Of a stretch of DNA of 64,000 nt, positions 36,840 through 46,300 are shown piece after piece. This DNA comes from Leptothoe kymatousa TAU-MAC 1615. Lineage in GTDB: Bacteria > Cyanobacteriota > Cyanobacteriia > Phormidesmidales > Phormidesmidaceae. How positions within the stretch are numbered: position 1 is the stretch's first letter; each line of letters begins with the position of its first letter. The DNA is taken from assembly GCF_018739865.1 (NCBI RefSeq), contig NZ_JADOER010000004.1, forward strand, positions 751,067 through 815,066, written 5' to 3'. The notes below the pieces were generated by a model. That model saw only the letters and a list, made by a program, of their open reading frames with translations. It ran no database searches and was not told where the DNA came from. Position numbers and translations under genes: made by a program.

Positions 36840-36942
36840 AATTCCCCAGGCACCTCGCTAAACACAAGGTTTAACGATAGCAGACAGCTATAGCCGTCGG
36901 TGCACCGGGGAAAAAATAAGGCTACGTAAGCAAAATCAGGGC

Positions 36943-37884
36943 CTAATTTAGCACCTCAATTTGTACAGGTCCCACGCCCGCTGACTGTAGACCGATGACG
37001 CTAGCCGCTCCAGCCGATAGGTCAATGATGCGTCCGTGGCTATAGGGACCGCGATCGTTAATGCGGACAACCACCTGTTGACCATTATTCAAGTTGGTGA
37101 CCCTCACCTGGGTGCCAAAGGGCAAGGTGCGGTGGGCGGCGGTCATGGCGTATTGGTTAAACGCTTCGCCACTGGCACTTGTGCGACCGTGGAAACCAGG
37201 GCCATACCAGGAGGCCATGCCACTAGCACTGGAGCGCACTGCGGCCACCTGCTGTACCGGTGGTGGTGGGGCAGGTCTGCCAATTACTTCGGTCACCGGC
37301 TCACTGTCGCTGATAAGACGGCGCAGTCGATTGGTCACCTGGAGCACGTTCTCTGCGTCATTATCGGTGGCCGCCGGTAGCTGAACGCTGTCCCCTAGGG
37401 TCACCAAAGGCTGATCACCTGCCATTACCAAGTAATTGTCTTCGTGCCAGCGGGCGGTAAATTCGACGGGCTCGCTCGCTATTTGCTCTAGCTTGATCGC
37501 CATTTCAACCGCATTCGCAACGGTCACGTTGCTTTCGGTTGCGGGTTCCACTAACCATCCAGAGACGATATCTGCTGTCTCAGCATCGCCAACGTAGGTT
37601 AGGACAGGAATATTTTTGACATAGACCGTAGCCGCCTGCCGATTTTCGAGGGGATAGGCATTGACGCGCGCGGTAGTTGCCGACCATGTGGGATGCTGAA
37701 GCGCTTTATCAGAAGTCGGCGTTAAAGACTCTTGGGTAACTGAAACCTGAAGTGGATCATTTTGATTCGACTCAAGCGTTTGCGCATTGGCGCGGGCGGA
37801 TGGAGAGGCAACAGACGATAGTAAAACTGTTGCGACAATGCCGCCGAGTAACCGTTTGCTCATAAACAGGATCGCACTAAGCAT
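36943..37884 (-). CDS. RlpA-like septal-ring lytic transglycosylase family protein
   Basis: 313 residues; an alternative ATG at 37863 gives 306 and a tidier signal peptide (SKRLLGGIVATVLLSSVASP...). The C-terminal double-psi beta-barrel (about 215-313) has the RlpA motifs ASWYGPGFHGRTSASGEAFN, AAHRTLPFGTQVRVTNL and VVRINDRGPYSHGRIIDLS, including the catalytic-type Asp. No SPOR domain follows. The central 170 residues are a cyanobacteria-type extension of unknown role. Probably periplasmic, acting on peptidoglycan. Confidence 0.87.
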   Translation of the reverse strand: MLSAILFMSKRLLGGIVATVLLSSVASPSARANAQTLESNQNDPLQVSVTQESLTPTSDKALQHPTWSATTARVNAYPLENRQAATVYVKNIPVLTYVGDAETADIVSGWLVEPATESNVTVANAVEMAIKLEQIASEPVEFTARWHEDNYLVMAGDQPLVTLGDSVQLPAATDNDAENVLQVTNRLRRLISDSEPVTEVIGRPAPPPPVQQVAAVRSSASGMASWYGPGFHGRTSASGEAFNQYAMTAAHRTLPFGTQVRVTNLNNGQQVVVRINDRGPYSHGRIIDLSAGAASVIGLQSAGVGPVQIEVLN

Positions 37885-38474
37885 AAGCGTTTACATCGCA
37901 GAGCGAGAAGTAGCGGATTCAAGTGATTGAATTGGGCAGCTTCAAGATGACAATGCATCGCGGACAAAAAAACAAAATTGCAATGCGGTCTAATCTATCA
38001 CGAAGAATTTGCGATTTGGATCACTAGTTTTGTCCGTGTTAACGGGCAAAAAAGGCAAATATAATCTTCACGTTCTCTTTATTGGCCCGGATGGAACCCG
38101 ACCTTCTCTTGTCAGCTCAAGCCTTTGTGGACAGTTGGCCAGCTGTCCTAGTTATAGAATTAGTTTTTGAAAAATTATGTATCGGATCCCAAAGGTTACA
38201 GATTATTAATCGAAGATGACACCTAAATTGGCGATTTATTGGTTGAACATTATTTGATTTGTCCAGTTTCTCTGACGAAAGTGTTCTTGAGTGCGAACTT
38301 GGGCCAGGGATATGGGGGCAAGAGGGGGCATTACCCAAGGTGTCGTAAAGTGGTCAAGTTATGGCAAGCGACTGGCTGTATGGCCGTGGCTTGTGTTGCC
38401 CATAGCTGTTGCTGTCTAAAGCTTTCAGCCCTTGGGTGAACTATGTGCGCAAAGCTAGATAAAGGCAGAAGGCT
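37885..38474. other. Divergent intergenic region rlpA-like / purM
   Basis: 590 nt without a convincing gene. A TATAAT box (38060-38065) faces the plus strand but no good -35 is at the right distance. A reading frame at 38239-38439 lacks a ribosome-binding site and coding character. The length suggests long 5' UTRs or an undetected small RNA, but I see no strong hairpin with a T-run. Confidence 0.4.
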
Positions 38475-39539
38475 ATGGATTATAAACAAGCGGGTGTGGA
38501 TGTAGCTGCGGGGCGGGCATTTGTCGAGAATATTCGCACTTTGGTGGAAGGAACGCGACGGCCCGGTGTGCTGGGTGGTTTGGGTGGTTTTGGGGGCTAT
38601 TTTGAGTTGCCCAAGGGGTATCAACAGCCGGTGCTGGTGTCGGGTACTGATGGCGTTGGCACCAAGCTGAAGTTGGCCCACATGCTCAATCGCCACGATA
38701 CGGTGGGGATTGATTTGGTGGCGATGTGTGTCAATGATGTGCTCACATCGGGGGCTGAGCCGCTGTACTTTTTGGATTATTTAGCGACGGGGCAGTTGGC
38801 CCCTGAGCAGCTGACCCAGGTAGTGGCTGGGGTGGCGACGGGATGTCGGCAGTCGGGCTGTGCGCTGTTGGGGGGGGAAACCGCTGAAATGCCTGGGTTT
38901 TATGGCCAGGGTGAATATGATATGGCGGGTTTTTGTGTTGGCATTGTGGAGAAAAGCGCCATTCTGGATGGCTCCCAAGTGCAGGTGGGAGACGTGCTGA
39001 TTGGGTTACCCAGCAGTGGTGTCCATAGCAATGGTTATAGTTTAGTGCGCAAAATCGTGGCTGAGGCTGGGCGCCAGGACGACCTCGGTGGTGGCACCGG
39101 CAGTCGTGCCGTGGGCTATGGCTGGGATGAATGTCCCCAGCTCCTAGGGGGGCAATCGTTGGGGGATGCCTTGCTGGCACCGACCCAGCTTTATGTAAAA
39201 CCTATATTGGCGGCGTTGAAGAGTGGCCTAGAGGTGCATGCCATGGCCCATATTACGGGCGGTGGTTTCCCTGAAAATCTGCCCCGCTGTTTGGGCAAAA
39301 ATCAATCTATATATATAGAGGCGGATAGTTGGCCGATATTGCCAATTTTTCAGTGGCTGCAGGCGGCTGGTGGGGTGGCCACCGCTGAAATGTTTAATAC
39401 CTTCAATATGGGGATTGGTTTTGTGGTGATTGTGCCAGCCGCCCAGGCGGATGCAGCCCTGGCTCAGTTTGAGGTTGCCTATCGCATTGGCACGGTGACG
39501 GATGGAAATGGAGTGGTCACCGGATTGCCGGAAGGTTAG
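38475..39539 (+). CDS. purM: Phosphoribosylformylglycinamidine cyclo-ligase
   Basis: AIR synthetase, fifth step of purine synthesis, ATP-dependent ring closure. 354 residues. Motifs: [20 protein letters not shown] (substrate/ATP), [35 protein letters not shown] and [16 protein letters not shown], all standard. It begins [13 protein letters not shown] as in other cyanobacterial PurM. The prohibitin gene follows 43 nt downstream. Confidence 0.96.
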   Translation: MDYKQAGVDVAAGRAFVENIRTLVEGTRRPGVLGGLGGFGGYFELPKGYQQPVLVSGTDGVGTKLKLAHMLNRHDTVGIDLVAMCVNDVLTSGAEPLYFLDYLATGQLAPEQLTQVVAGVATGCRQSGCALLGGETAEMPGFYGQGEYDMAGFCVGIVEKSAILDGSQVQVGDVLIGLPSSGVHSNGYSLVRKIVAEAGRQDDLGGGTGSRAVGYGWDECPQLLGGQSLGDALLAPTQLYVKPILAALKSGLEVHAMAHITGGGFPENLPRCLGKNQSIYIEADSWPILPIFQWLQAAGGVATAEMFNTFNMGIGFVVIVPAAQADAALAQFEVAYRIGTVTDGNGVVTGLPEG

Positions 39540-39582
39540 GATACGTTGGAATCCCCTATATATCCACTTGGAGGAACTGACT

Positions 39583-40413
39583 TTGAGCGCTCGGACAGGT
39601 AGCTGGCAACCAGCTGCGATCGCACTTTTAGCTATCATCACTGGTCTGATCTTGACCAGTACGTTAGTCATCATCAACCCCGGTCAGGCCGGGGTGTTGA
39701 GCATTTTGGGAAAGGCCCAAAATAGTCCCTTGTTAGAAGGTGTCCACATCAAACCCCCCCTGGTGTCGTTTGTGGATATTTACGATGTCACAGTGCAAAA
39801 ATTTGAAGTGCCCGCGGAAAGTTCGACTAAGGACTTGCAAGATTTACGGGCAAGGTTTGCCATCAACTTTCGCCTAGATCCGAGCAATATCGTTGAAATT
39901 CGCCGTAAACAAGGCACCCTGGCCAATGTGGTAACCAAAATCATTGCCCCCCAAACCCAAGAATCTTTTAAGATTGCAGCGGCTCGCCGCACAGTCGAAG
40001 AAGCCATTACCCAGCGGACTAAGTTAAAAGAAGACTTTGACGATGCCCTCAGCAGTCGTCTCGAAAAGTACGGCATCATTATTCTTGATACCAGTGTTGT
40101 GGATCTCTCATTCTCAGATGAGTTTGCCCGGGCTGTAGAAGAAAAACAGATTGCCGAACAAAGTGCTCGCCGGGCCGTATATGTTGCCCAGCAGGCTGAG
40201 CAGGAAGCCCAGGCAGAAATTAACCGTGCGAAAGGTCGTGCAGAAGCCCAGCGACTCTTAGCCGAGACTCTCAAAGCCCAGGGTGGTGAACTGGTGCTTG
40301 AGAAGGAAGCGATCGAAGCCTGGAAAGCTGGTGGCTCTAAGATGCCCAGGGTTTTAGTCATGGGAGAGAAGGGCGGTCAGGTACCGTTTATCTTCAATAT
40401 GGATAAAGAGTAG
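39583..40413 (+). CDS. Prohibitin/band-7 (SPFH) family protein
   Basis: 276 residues from a TTG at 39583, preceded by GGAGG with 8-nt spacing; no ATG fits, and a frame from 39502 would overlap purM. A membrane anchor (about 9-32) is followed by VIINPGQAGVLSILGKAQNS and the SPFH domain (about 28-210). A helical Ala/Gln/Glu-rich coiled coil (ARRAVYVAQQAEQEAQAEIN) completes the oligomerising region. Similar to Synechocystis Phb1 (slr1106). Prohibitins form ring complexes in the membrane; the cyanobacterial role is unsettled. Confidence 0.9.
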   Translation: MSARTGSWQPAAIALLAIITGLILTSTLVIINPGQAGVLSILGKAQNSPLLEGVHIKPPLVSFVDIYDVTVQKFEVPAESSTKDLQDLRARFAINFRLDPSNIVEIRRKQGTLANVVTKIIAPQTQESFKIAAARRTVEEAITQRTKLKEDFDDALSSRLEKYGIIILDTSVVDLSFSDEFARAVEEKQIAEQSARRAVYVAQQAEQEAQAEINRAKGRAEAQRLLAETLKAQGGELVLEKEAIEAWKAGGSKMPRVLVMGEKGGQVPFIFNMDKE

Positions 40414-40446
40414 ACAACAATAAAAAAAAGATTGAAAAGTTGTTGA

Positions 40447-40483
40447 TTTTAGGGGTGGGGGCCATTGGCTCCCACCCCTAAAA
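40447..40483. terminator. Bidirectional terminator between prohibitin and kinase genes
   Basis: TTTTAGGGGTGGG (40447-40459) and CCCACCCCTAAAA (40471-40483) form a perfect 13-bp stem with an 11-nt loop. T-rich sequence is present at each 3' side, fitting the two convergent genes. Confidence 0.9.
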
Positions 40484-40516
40484 TTTGATATGGCAGATTT
40501 ATGGCAACATCAAATT

Positions 40517-42202
40517 TTACTGGCGGACATAAATGTGGATAAATCCGTTATTGTTGCGCTCGATGCTGCCACTGAAACCGTTATGTTCAAACGGATATTG
40601 TTCTAGTTCACCGGTACGAACCTGCTCCAATCCATTTTCTATGGCGGGGGTAGATTGCCAATTCAGCATGCCAATCAGCGTGCTGCGCATGAGTAACCGG
40701 TCATAGGATGGGGCAAATTCTGCTTCGGTTTGTTGCACGGTGCCCCCTGCGACATCGTACACATAGGCCACCGTGGCGCGATTGGGATCCAACTCATAGA
40801 TCGCCGTGGTCCCCGCTGGAGATGGGGATTCTTGGGTGGGCGAACCCAGGCGATTGACAATGTCGCTGGCGGTTGCCCCCGGGGAAAATCCAGGCACTGT
40901 TACGGCGCCTCCGCTACCGCCAGAGGTCGCTGGGGGCGAGCTGCCGCTATTGCCTAAAACCAAGGGGGAGTCGGTCACGGGTTCAACAGGCGCTGGTGTT
41001 TCAATGGGGATATCGATTTCCGTCGGGGTGCTGGCCACATCGGGTAAAATTTCCGCCAAATCTGGCACACTGACCTCCGGCAGCGCTACTTCAGGGATTT
41101 TTATCTCCGGCAAATTGGCGGTCCGTTCGCGAAAATTGCCCCAAGCGCCTTGGGCCAAGGTGTAGGCCCGGTATCCGACAAACCCTAGGCCCCCCAGCAG
41201 CCCCAGCAGCATTAGTGAAAACAGGGTTTTAAAGAACCCAGGCCCCTGGCGGCGCCGGTTTGGTTTGGGGGCTGGGGCGGCTGTCGCTGGGGCGGCGGCA
41301 TCCAGGCTGTAACCTGAGGGGCGCTCTGGGGCGACGACCTGGGTGGCCTGGGTTGTGGTTGACGGCTGCGGGCGCCGTTGCGTGCCGGGGGCGCTGGGCT
41401 GCTTGAGTAGGTTGAGCCAGGTGGCCATGGACTGGGGGCGTTGGGCCAGTTCCAAGGCCATGCCCTGGAGGATGGTTTGCTCTGTCGCCTGACTGAGGCG
41501 GGGGTTGAACTGCCTGGGGGGCGTCAGGGGCTGGTGCGATCGCAAAACAGATGCCACCGGAACTTCCCCGGTCACCGCTGAGTAGAGGGTGGCCGCTAAG
41601 CCATACACATCAGAGGCGGCGGAGCGTTTGGCCTTGGGTAAATATTGCTCTAGGGGGGCATAGCCTTCCGACACTAAATTGGTGTGGGTTTGGGTATGGC
41701 CGCTGGTCAGTTCCCGGGCAATGCCAAAGTCGATCAAAACTGCCCGATCACCCGCAATCATAATGTTTTGAGGCTTGACATCACGGTGTAATAGCCCCTG
41801 GCCGTGGACCGTTTGTAGTGCCTGGGCGATTTGCCGAACATAATGCAGTGCCTTGGCTTCCTCCAAGGGGCGGCGGGGAAAAATCAGTGCGGATAGGGGC
41901 TGGCCCGGAATAAAATCCATCACCAAATATGGCTGCCCTGCTTCCACAAAAAAATCGGTCACATCCACAATGTGGGGATGTTGACACTGGGCTAACCGAC
42001 GGGCTTCTGCCTCGAACCGTTGGAGCTGATCGCCTTGGTTGGCAGTGCTTTCTGGCCAGCGCAGGGTTTTGATCACCACCTGCTGATTGAGGGGATGGCG
42101 GATGGCTCGATAGGTAATGCCAAAACCGCCATGACCCAACTCCGCCTCAATGACGTACTTGCCATTTTGGAGACTGGCACCCACCAAGTTTATGCTACTC
42201 AC
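40517..42202 (-). CDS. Eukaryotic-type serine/threonine protein kinase, membrane-anchored
   Basis: 561 residues. The kinase domain (about 17-275) has the Gly loop GHGGFG (23-28), ATP-binding Lys45, HRDVKPQN (139-146) and DFG (158-160), all catalytic residues intact. A Pro/Ala linker leads to one membrane span (about 327-350, FSLMLLGLLGGLGFVGYRAY). The exported C-terminal part has a Pro/Ser-rich spacer and a conserved-looking domain (about 430-560) with VNRLGSPTQES and SGSIERNNNGFIHIYV, as in other cyanobacterial kinases. Substrate and signal unknown. Confidence 0.93.
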   Translation of the reverse strand: MSSINLVGASLQNGKYVIEAELGHGGFGITYRAIRHPLNQQVVIKTLRWPESTANQGDQLQRFEAEARRLAQCQHPHIVDVTDFFVEAGQPYLVMDFIPGQPLSALIFPRRPLEEAKALHYVRQIAQALQTVHGQGLLHRDVKPQNIMIAGDRAVLIDFGIARELTSGHTQTHTNLVSEGYAPLEQYLPKAKRSAASDVYGLAATLYSAVTGEVPVASVLRSHQPLTPPRQFNPRLSQATEQTILQGMALELAQRPQSMATWLNLLKQPSAPGTQRRPQPSTTTQATQVVAPERPSGYSLDAAAPATAAPAPKPNRRRQGPGFFKTLFSLMLLGLLGGLGFVGYRAYTLAQGAWGNFRERTANLPEIKIPEVALPEVSVPDLAEILPDVASTPTEIDIPIETPAPVEPVTDSPLVLGNSGSSPPATSGGSGGAVTVPGFSPGATASDIVNRLGSPTQESPSPAGTTAIYELDPNRATVAYVYDVAGGTVQQTEAEFAPSYDRLLMRSTLIGMLNWQSTPAIENGLEQVRTGELEQYPFEHNGFSGSIERNNNGFIHIYVRQ

Positions 42203-42507
42203 CGTGCTGCTCCAGATGATGTCTCAGGACCACGTTTAACATAAAATTTCCTTTCTTGCATGATATTAGCGACGGCCCAAAAACTGGGCTATTTCTTTTT
42301 CTAAAGACACTGTTAAGAAAGACACTACCGATCGGCTAGGTCTGTTTTGGGGCCTTGAGCTTAGCCTGCGTTGGCCCCCGGAAAACTATCCCGTCGTTGG
42401 TGCATCCATACGTTATCCATCGCCCAAAGGCTTTAGTGTCGGGGCGATTTATGCTTTAATGTCCGCTGGGACGGATACATTTCAGAGTCTTTCGGAGTTC
42501 TTTGTCC
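42203..42507. other. Divergent intergenic region kinase / HEPN gene
   Basis: No gene found; in particular no complete nucleotidyltransferase antitoxin (MNT) precedes the HEPN gene. GGAG (about 42494-42497) sits 10 nt before the HEPN start. Confidence 0.4.
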
Positions 42508-42939
42508 ATGAAGCCTGAGCAGAAGCAGCGCCTTCTTAATGCTAAGGAGAATATCAAGGCCGCTCAGCTATTGGCCCACAGTCACTTTTACGATATTGCA
42601 ATCTCTCGTGCTTATTACGCCATGCTCTATGTGGCAGAATCTCTGCTATTAGAGCAATCCTCGGCGATTCCCACTAAGCATGAGGCTGTATGCAGCCTGT
42701 TTACTGAAACATTTTCAGAACAAAGTCCTTTGTTTCAGCCCTACAGTAGTTATTTGAGTGATGGTTTAGAAGCTCGTTTTAGAGCTGATTTTTCCCATGG
42801 GGAAAAGTCTAACCTGGCCGGTGCTAAGCAACATATCAATCGAGCTAGGGTGTTTCTAGATTTAGCTAAGCACTACCTTACCGCCGAGCTAGCGGTGGAA
42901 CGTTCAGAAGTGAGGGCGACGAGCAGTAGTCGCTTCTAG
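42508..42939 (+). CDS. HEPN-domain protein, possible orphan RNase toxin
   Basis: 143 residues from the ATG at 42508 (an upstream TTG adds two). It has the HEPN helix pair: LNAKENIKAAQLLAHSHFYD, then ISRAYYAMLYVAESLLL. RADFSH near residue 92 fits the Rx4-6H motif of HEPN RNases, though the residue after Arg is Ala rather than the usual polar one. Normally such genes sit beside an MNT antitoxin; none is seen within several hundred nt. It may be a solitary toxin, a chaperone-type HEPN or part of an unknown pair. Confidence 0.83.
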   Translation: MKPEQKQRLLNAKENIKAAQLLAHSHFYDIAISRAYYAMLYVAESLLLEQSSAIPTKHEAVCSLFTETFSEQSPLFQPYSSYLSDGLEARFRADFSHGEKSNLAGAKQHINRARVFLDLAKHYLTAELAVERSEVRATSSSRF

Positions 42940-42967
42940 TTGCCGTCGATTGCAACATCATCAGGGC

Positions 42968-44371
42968 CTACTGGGTTTGTTTACGACGCTCAGCCAGTTT
43001 TAGGAGGGTTTCTTGGTGGGTTGCTTTGGTAATGGGATAGAAATAGGCGAGAATCATCCCGCCAATTAAAAGAATCAGGGGTACGGGGCCCATAAAGAAC
43101 CGAATGGCAAGCAGTGCGGATTCGGGTTGTTCGATCGCGTCCTTGGCAAATCCAGAGGTTTCTAGGGCCAGACTTACTAGAAAAATGCCTGCGGCCAATC
43201 CCATTTTTTGTAGCAGGGTCATGAATGCATAGAAGGCCCCTTCACTGCGTTGACCGGTTTGGAGTTCGTTTAGTTCAATCACATCTGGCAAAATTGACCA
43301 GGGCACCACATAGGCGGTGGCGACACCAAAACTGGCGAAAATGCAAAGCAAATATAGGGCATTTAGCTGGCCAGGCTGTAGGAAAAATAGGGCAATTTGC
43401 ACCAAAATCCAAAACCCACTCCCTAAAAAGTAAAGCCCTTTTTTGCCAATCCGTTTGGCCAACACATTGCACACAAACATCATGATAATGGCTGTGCCCT
43501 GAACTAAAAGCGCCGCTAGGAAGTAGTCGTCAGCGCCCATCCAAAAGGTGACATAAAAGGGAATGATTGTGGCGGTGATTTGTAGCGCTAACCAGGAGAA
43601 CAGGTAGATGCCCACCACAAACAAAAAGGGACGATTGCTAAAAACAATTTTGAGTTGCTGAAAAAAGGATTCTTGGTTGTTGGTTTGGCTTTCGTTGGTT
43701 GTTGCGCTGCGATAGGCGGCTTGTTGCTGAGAGTGGCGAAAGGTACCAAAAATACACCAGTAAATGGTGAAGATGGAAATGCCTCCCCCCAGGGCGCCTA
43801 AAACTTGATATTGCCGTCCAGGGTCGGACACCAGCTGGCTGACCACTAGACCCAGGGCCAAAATCAGTACGGCACCCCCTAGGGAAAAGGCCAGGCGAAA
43901 TGAGGTGAGTTCTGTGCGTTCGTCGTAGTCTTCGGTCATTTCTGCCGTTAGGGTGGAGTAGGGCAGATTGGTGGTGGTGAAGAAGATTTGAAAGGCGATG
44001 GAAACAACAACGTAGTACCAAAACAAGGCGATCTGGCTGGTGAACCCTGGCACAATCCAGTTCAACAAAAATGTGATGCCAAAGGGGATGCCGGTGAGGG
44101 CGATCCAGGGGTAGCGGCGTCCCCAACGGGTGCGGGTGCGATCGCTCAAGATTCCCACTAGTGGATCATTCACCGCATCCCAAATTTTGCCGATTAAAAG
44201 GACGGTGCCGGCGGCTAGGGGCTCTAGACCGGCAACATTGGTTAAAAAGATTAAAAACGAAAAGGCCAGTAAATTGGAGGTAAGACCGGCCCCAAAGTCT
44301 CCGGCCCCGTAGGCCAGCTTGGTGGGTAGGGTGAGTTTGGGGGGATGCTTAGGCTGGCCTGCTATATCCAT
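42968..44371 (-). CDS. GPH-family (MFS) sugar/cation symporter
   Basis: 467 residues with about 12 membrane spans. Family marks: KLAYGAGDFGAGLTSNLLAF at the N-terminus, GKIWDAVNDPLVGILSDRTR after span 2, and VVPWSILPDVIELNELQTGQ in the second half, the typical glycoside-pentoside-hexuronide:cation symporter signature. The central loop is long and polar. The transported compound is unknown. Stand-alone gene, convergent with the HEPN gene (28 nt). Confidence 0.9.
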   Translation of the reverse strand: MDIAGQPKHPPKLTLPTKLAYGAGDFGAGLTSNLLAFSFLIFLTNVAGLEPLAAGTVLLIGKIWDAVNDPLVGILSDRTRTRWGRRYPWIALTGIPFGITFLLNWIVPGFTSQIALFWYYVVVSIAFQIFFTTTNLPYSTLTAEMTEDYDERTELTSFRLAFSLGGAVLILALGLVVSQLVSDPGRQYQVLGALGGGISIFTIYWCIFGTFRHSQQQAAYRSATTNESQTNNQESFFQQLKIVFSNRPFLFVVGIYLFSWLALQITATIIPFYVTFWMGADDYFLAALLVQGTAIIMMFVCNVLAKRIGKKGLYFLGSGFWILVQIALFFLQPGQLNALYLLCIFASFGVATAYVVPWSILPDVIELNELQTGQRSEGAFYAFMTLLQKMGLAAGIFLVSLALETSGFAKDAIEQPESALLAIRFFMGPVPLILLIGGMILAYFYPITKATHQETLLKLAERRKQTQ

Positions 44372-44742
44372 AAAATTAGGAGATTATTAAGGGGATTTCT
44401 AGATTAAAGCCTGTTGGGGATTAGGGCTTGTTAAAAAATAAAATCATGGCCTTGTTCCTTAAAATCATGGCTTAACCAGCCTTGTCGGATTAAACCGTGA
44501 AGTCGTTTCTTAACAGCGCCTTAGCCCCACTGAATGTATTTAACTATTTATAACTGTCCCACCAATTTGTTCGCTGTGTCTGCGATTTGCAGGATAGCGT
44601 TATATTATTTTCGACGTTGCTGATCCTTGGGATGATTTTATTTGGCATATCCAGATCATGGGCCAGCCCCACAGCTCGTTTCATCGTCTAAATCTGCAAC
44701 GGCTTATTTTCTATTTATTCCATTTCCCATTTATTCTGACCC
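44372..44742. other. Intergenic region upstream of the phosphoribosyltransferase gene
   Basis: It contains the left inverted-repeat arm (44416-44527). The remaining 215 nt before the ATG are AT-rich with no gene; they presumably hold the promoter, but no clear -10/-35 pair is visible. Confidence 0.5.
44416..44527. repeat. Left arm of ~110-bp imperfect inverted repeat
   Basis: This stretch (GGGGATTAGGGCTTGTTAAA ... CTTAACAGCGCCTTAGCCCC) matches the reverse complement of 45323-45436 over nearly its whole length, at roughly 80% by eye. Within the arm GGCTTGTTAA and TTAACCAGCC form a further inverted pair, so each arm is itself palindromic. It lies upstream of the phosphoribosyltransferase gene. 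Confidence 0.85.
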
Positions 44743-45279
44743 ATGGTTGCAACTTCCGATTCTTCTGCCTCTGCCAACGACCTATATGTTTCGTGGTCAG
44801 ACTATTACCAGGCGATTGAAAATTTAGCGATCGCAATCCATCAATCTGGCTGGCAGTTCAATCAGATCGTGTGCCTGGCGAAAGGGGGCCTCAGAATAGG
44901 AGATATATTGTGCCGCATTTACGATCAGCCCCTGGCCATTCTCTCCACCGCTTCCTATGGGGGAGATGGCAACAAAACCCGTGGCGCGATCACCTTCTCC
45001 CAAGATTTGAGCATGACTACGCCCAACTTGGGTAGTCATGTGTTGCTAGTGGATGACCTGGTCGATTCTGGCGAAAGCCTAAAGCGCAGTATTAGCTGGC
45101 TGCAGCATCGCTACGGATTTTATATTGACGACCTGAAGACAGCGGTGATTTGGTACAAAGCCTGCTCGGTGATCAAGCCCGATTACTATATCGATTATCT
45201 AGACACCAATCCCTGGATCCACCAGCCCTTTGAAAAATACGAGGAAATGAACATCAAACAATTATCGCAAAACCAGTAG
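44743..45279 (+). CDS. Phosphoribosyltransferase (purine PRTase-like)
   Basis: 178 residues. The PRPP-binding loop is intact: VLLVDDLVDSGES (100-112). An earlier CLAKGGLRIGDIL fits the PRTase PPi loop, and ASYGGDGNKTRGAITFSQDL the flexible hood region. It resembles hypoxanthine/xanthine PRTase-like proteins used in purine salvage; the base cannot be assigned. The ATG follows a Pro-rich stretch without a clear ribosome-binding site. It is the only gene between two long inverted repeats, so it may have moved as a unit. Confidence 0.87.
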   Translation: MVATSDSSASANDLYVSWSDYYQAIENLAIAIHQSGWQFNQIVCLAKGGLRIGDILCRIYDQPLAILSTASYGGDGNKTRGAITFSQDLSMTTPNLGSHVLLVDDLVDSGESLKRSISWLQHRYGFYIDDLKTAVIWYKACSVIKPDYYIDYLDTNPWIHQPFEKYEEMNIKQLSQNQ

Positions 45280-45322
45280 TTGAAACGCCCCATAACAACC
45301 ATGGCCACTGCCATCAAACTAA

Positions 45323-45436
45323 GGGCTAAGGAGTCGTTAAGACACTACTGCACGGTTTAATCCGAAAAGGCTTGTTAAGCCATGTTTGTAGGGAACAAGG
45401 CCATGGTTTTAATTTTTAACAAGCCCTAAAAGCCCC
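45323..45436. repeat. Right arm of ~110-bp imperfect inverted repeat
   Basis: Reverse-complement partner of 44416-44527. Its internal palindrome is better preserved: GGCTTGTTAAGCCATG (45369-45384) pairs with GGCCATGG and TTAACAAGCCC (45409-45426 region). It lies 44 nt after the phosphoribosyltransferase stop. Confidence 0.85.
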
Positions 45437-45746
45437 ATGGGGTGGCAGGGGAGCAAAACAGCGATGACAACTTGCGAGGCCAAACCTTAACCAGCTCTTA
45501 GCCTTTTTTCGACGCCATTGTGCATTTATAAAAGGCGTATTTTTATGCAAAAAATGCATAGCTAAAAGGTTAATATCTTTCTAGGTAAACTGAACGCTGT
45601 TGCTGATTTTAAGGATGAGTTAAACTTGGTCCATTGGCCATAGGTCGAAGCTCCGATGGGGCAAAATATGTCAAAAATCACCAGTGCCACAGTAACCTTA
45701 ATGACCTAATCGGTCTGTTGCTCGTAGAACCAACGCCACGACTTGA
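45437..45746. other. Intergenic region before the phosphatase gene
   Basis: No gene seen. A GTTGCTGATTTTA stretch (45599-45611) is similar to the CCGTTGCTGATTTAG repeat at 5603 and 57735. A GCATTTATAAAAGGCG...TTATGCAAAAAATGCATA section (45520-45560) has small palindromes. Confidence 0.4.
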
Positions 45747-46193
45747 ATGAAAATATTGTTTGTCTGCGATGGAAATATCTGTCGTAGTCCAGTTGCTGCT
45801 GCTTTTTTGAATTCTAATTTAGAAAACGGTAATGTCCAGGTTCGCTCAGCGGGCATTTATGCTACCAACAACAGACCTATCTTAGAGACAATGCGACAGG
45901 TGCTGGTTAGCCATAACCTACCTACGGACCACCGTTCTCAGCGCATATCCCCCGAAAGTTTAGGGTGGGCGGATTTGATTTTTACCATGACCAGACCCCA
46001 AAAATTTATTCTGATTAGTATGGTCCCGGCCATTGCCAATAAGGTCTACACCTTGCAAGAGTACATTGGCCATCCGGTTCAAGATATTCCTGTGCCGCGC
46101 AATGAGACTTTAGAGGCGTATCAGGACTGTGCTGAGATGCTGCAGCATAGCTGCTCTACGCTATACCGCGAACTGTGTCGCCAAAAACTTTAG
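45747..46193 (+). CDS. Low-molecular-weight protein-tyrosine-phosphatase
   Basis: 148 residues. The catalytic loop at the N-terminus is CDGNICRS, giving the Cys7-X5-Arg13 signature. The general acid is probably the Asp in HPVQDIPVPRN, near the expected position about 115. Similar bacterial enzymes act on tyrosine kinases of exopolysaccharide export or on phospho-sugars. No kinase or EPS gene is adjacent, so the substrate is open. The family is clear from the loop and the length. Confidence 0.9.
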   Translation: MKILFVCDGNICRSPVAAAFLNSNLENGNVQVRSAGIYATNNRPILETMRQVLVSHNLPTDHRSQRISPESLGWADLIFTMTRPQKFILISMVPAIANKVYTLQEYIGHPVQDIPVPRNETLEAYQDCAEMLQHSCSTLYRELCRQKL

Positions 46194-46300
46194 CTGTTGG
46201 GGGGCTTCAGGCCATGCCTGATCCGCTGTTGATGGTGCAATTTAAGTCCCTGTGGTCTGCTGTTTGTTCACGTAAATTGTCTGGTTTGCTGATGGACGAG

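Noticed and set aside
38239..38439. 66-codon frame before purM
   Set aside because: No ribosome-binding site, low-complexity Cys/Val content and no homologue recalled.
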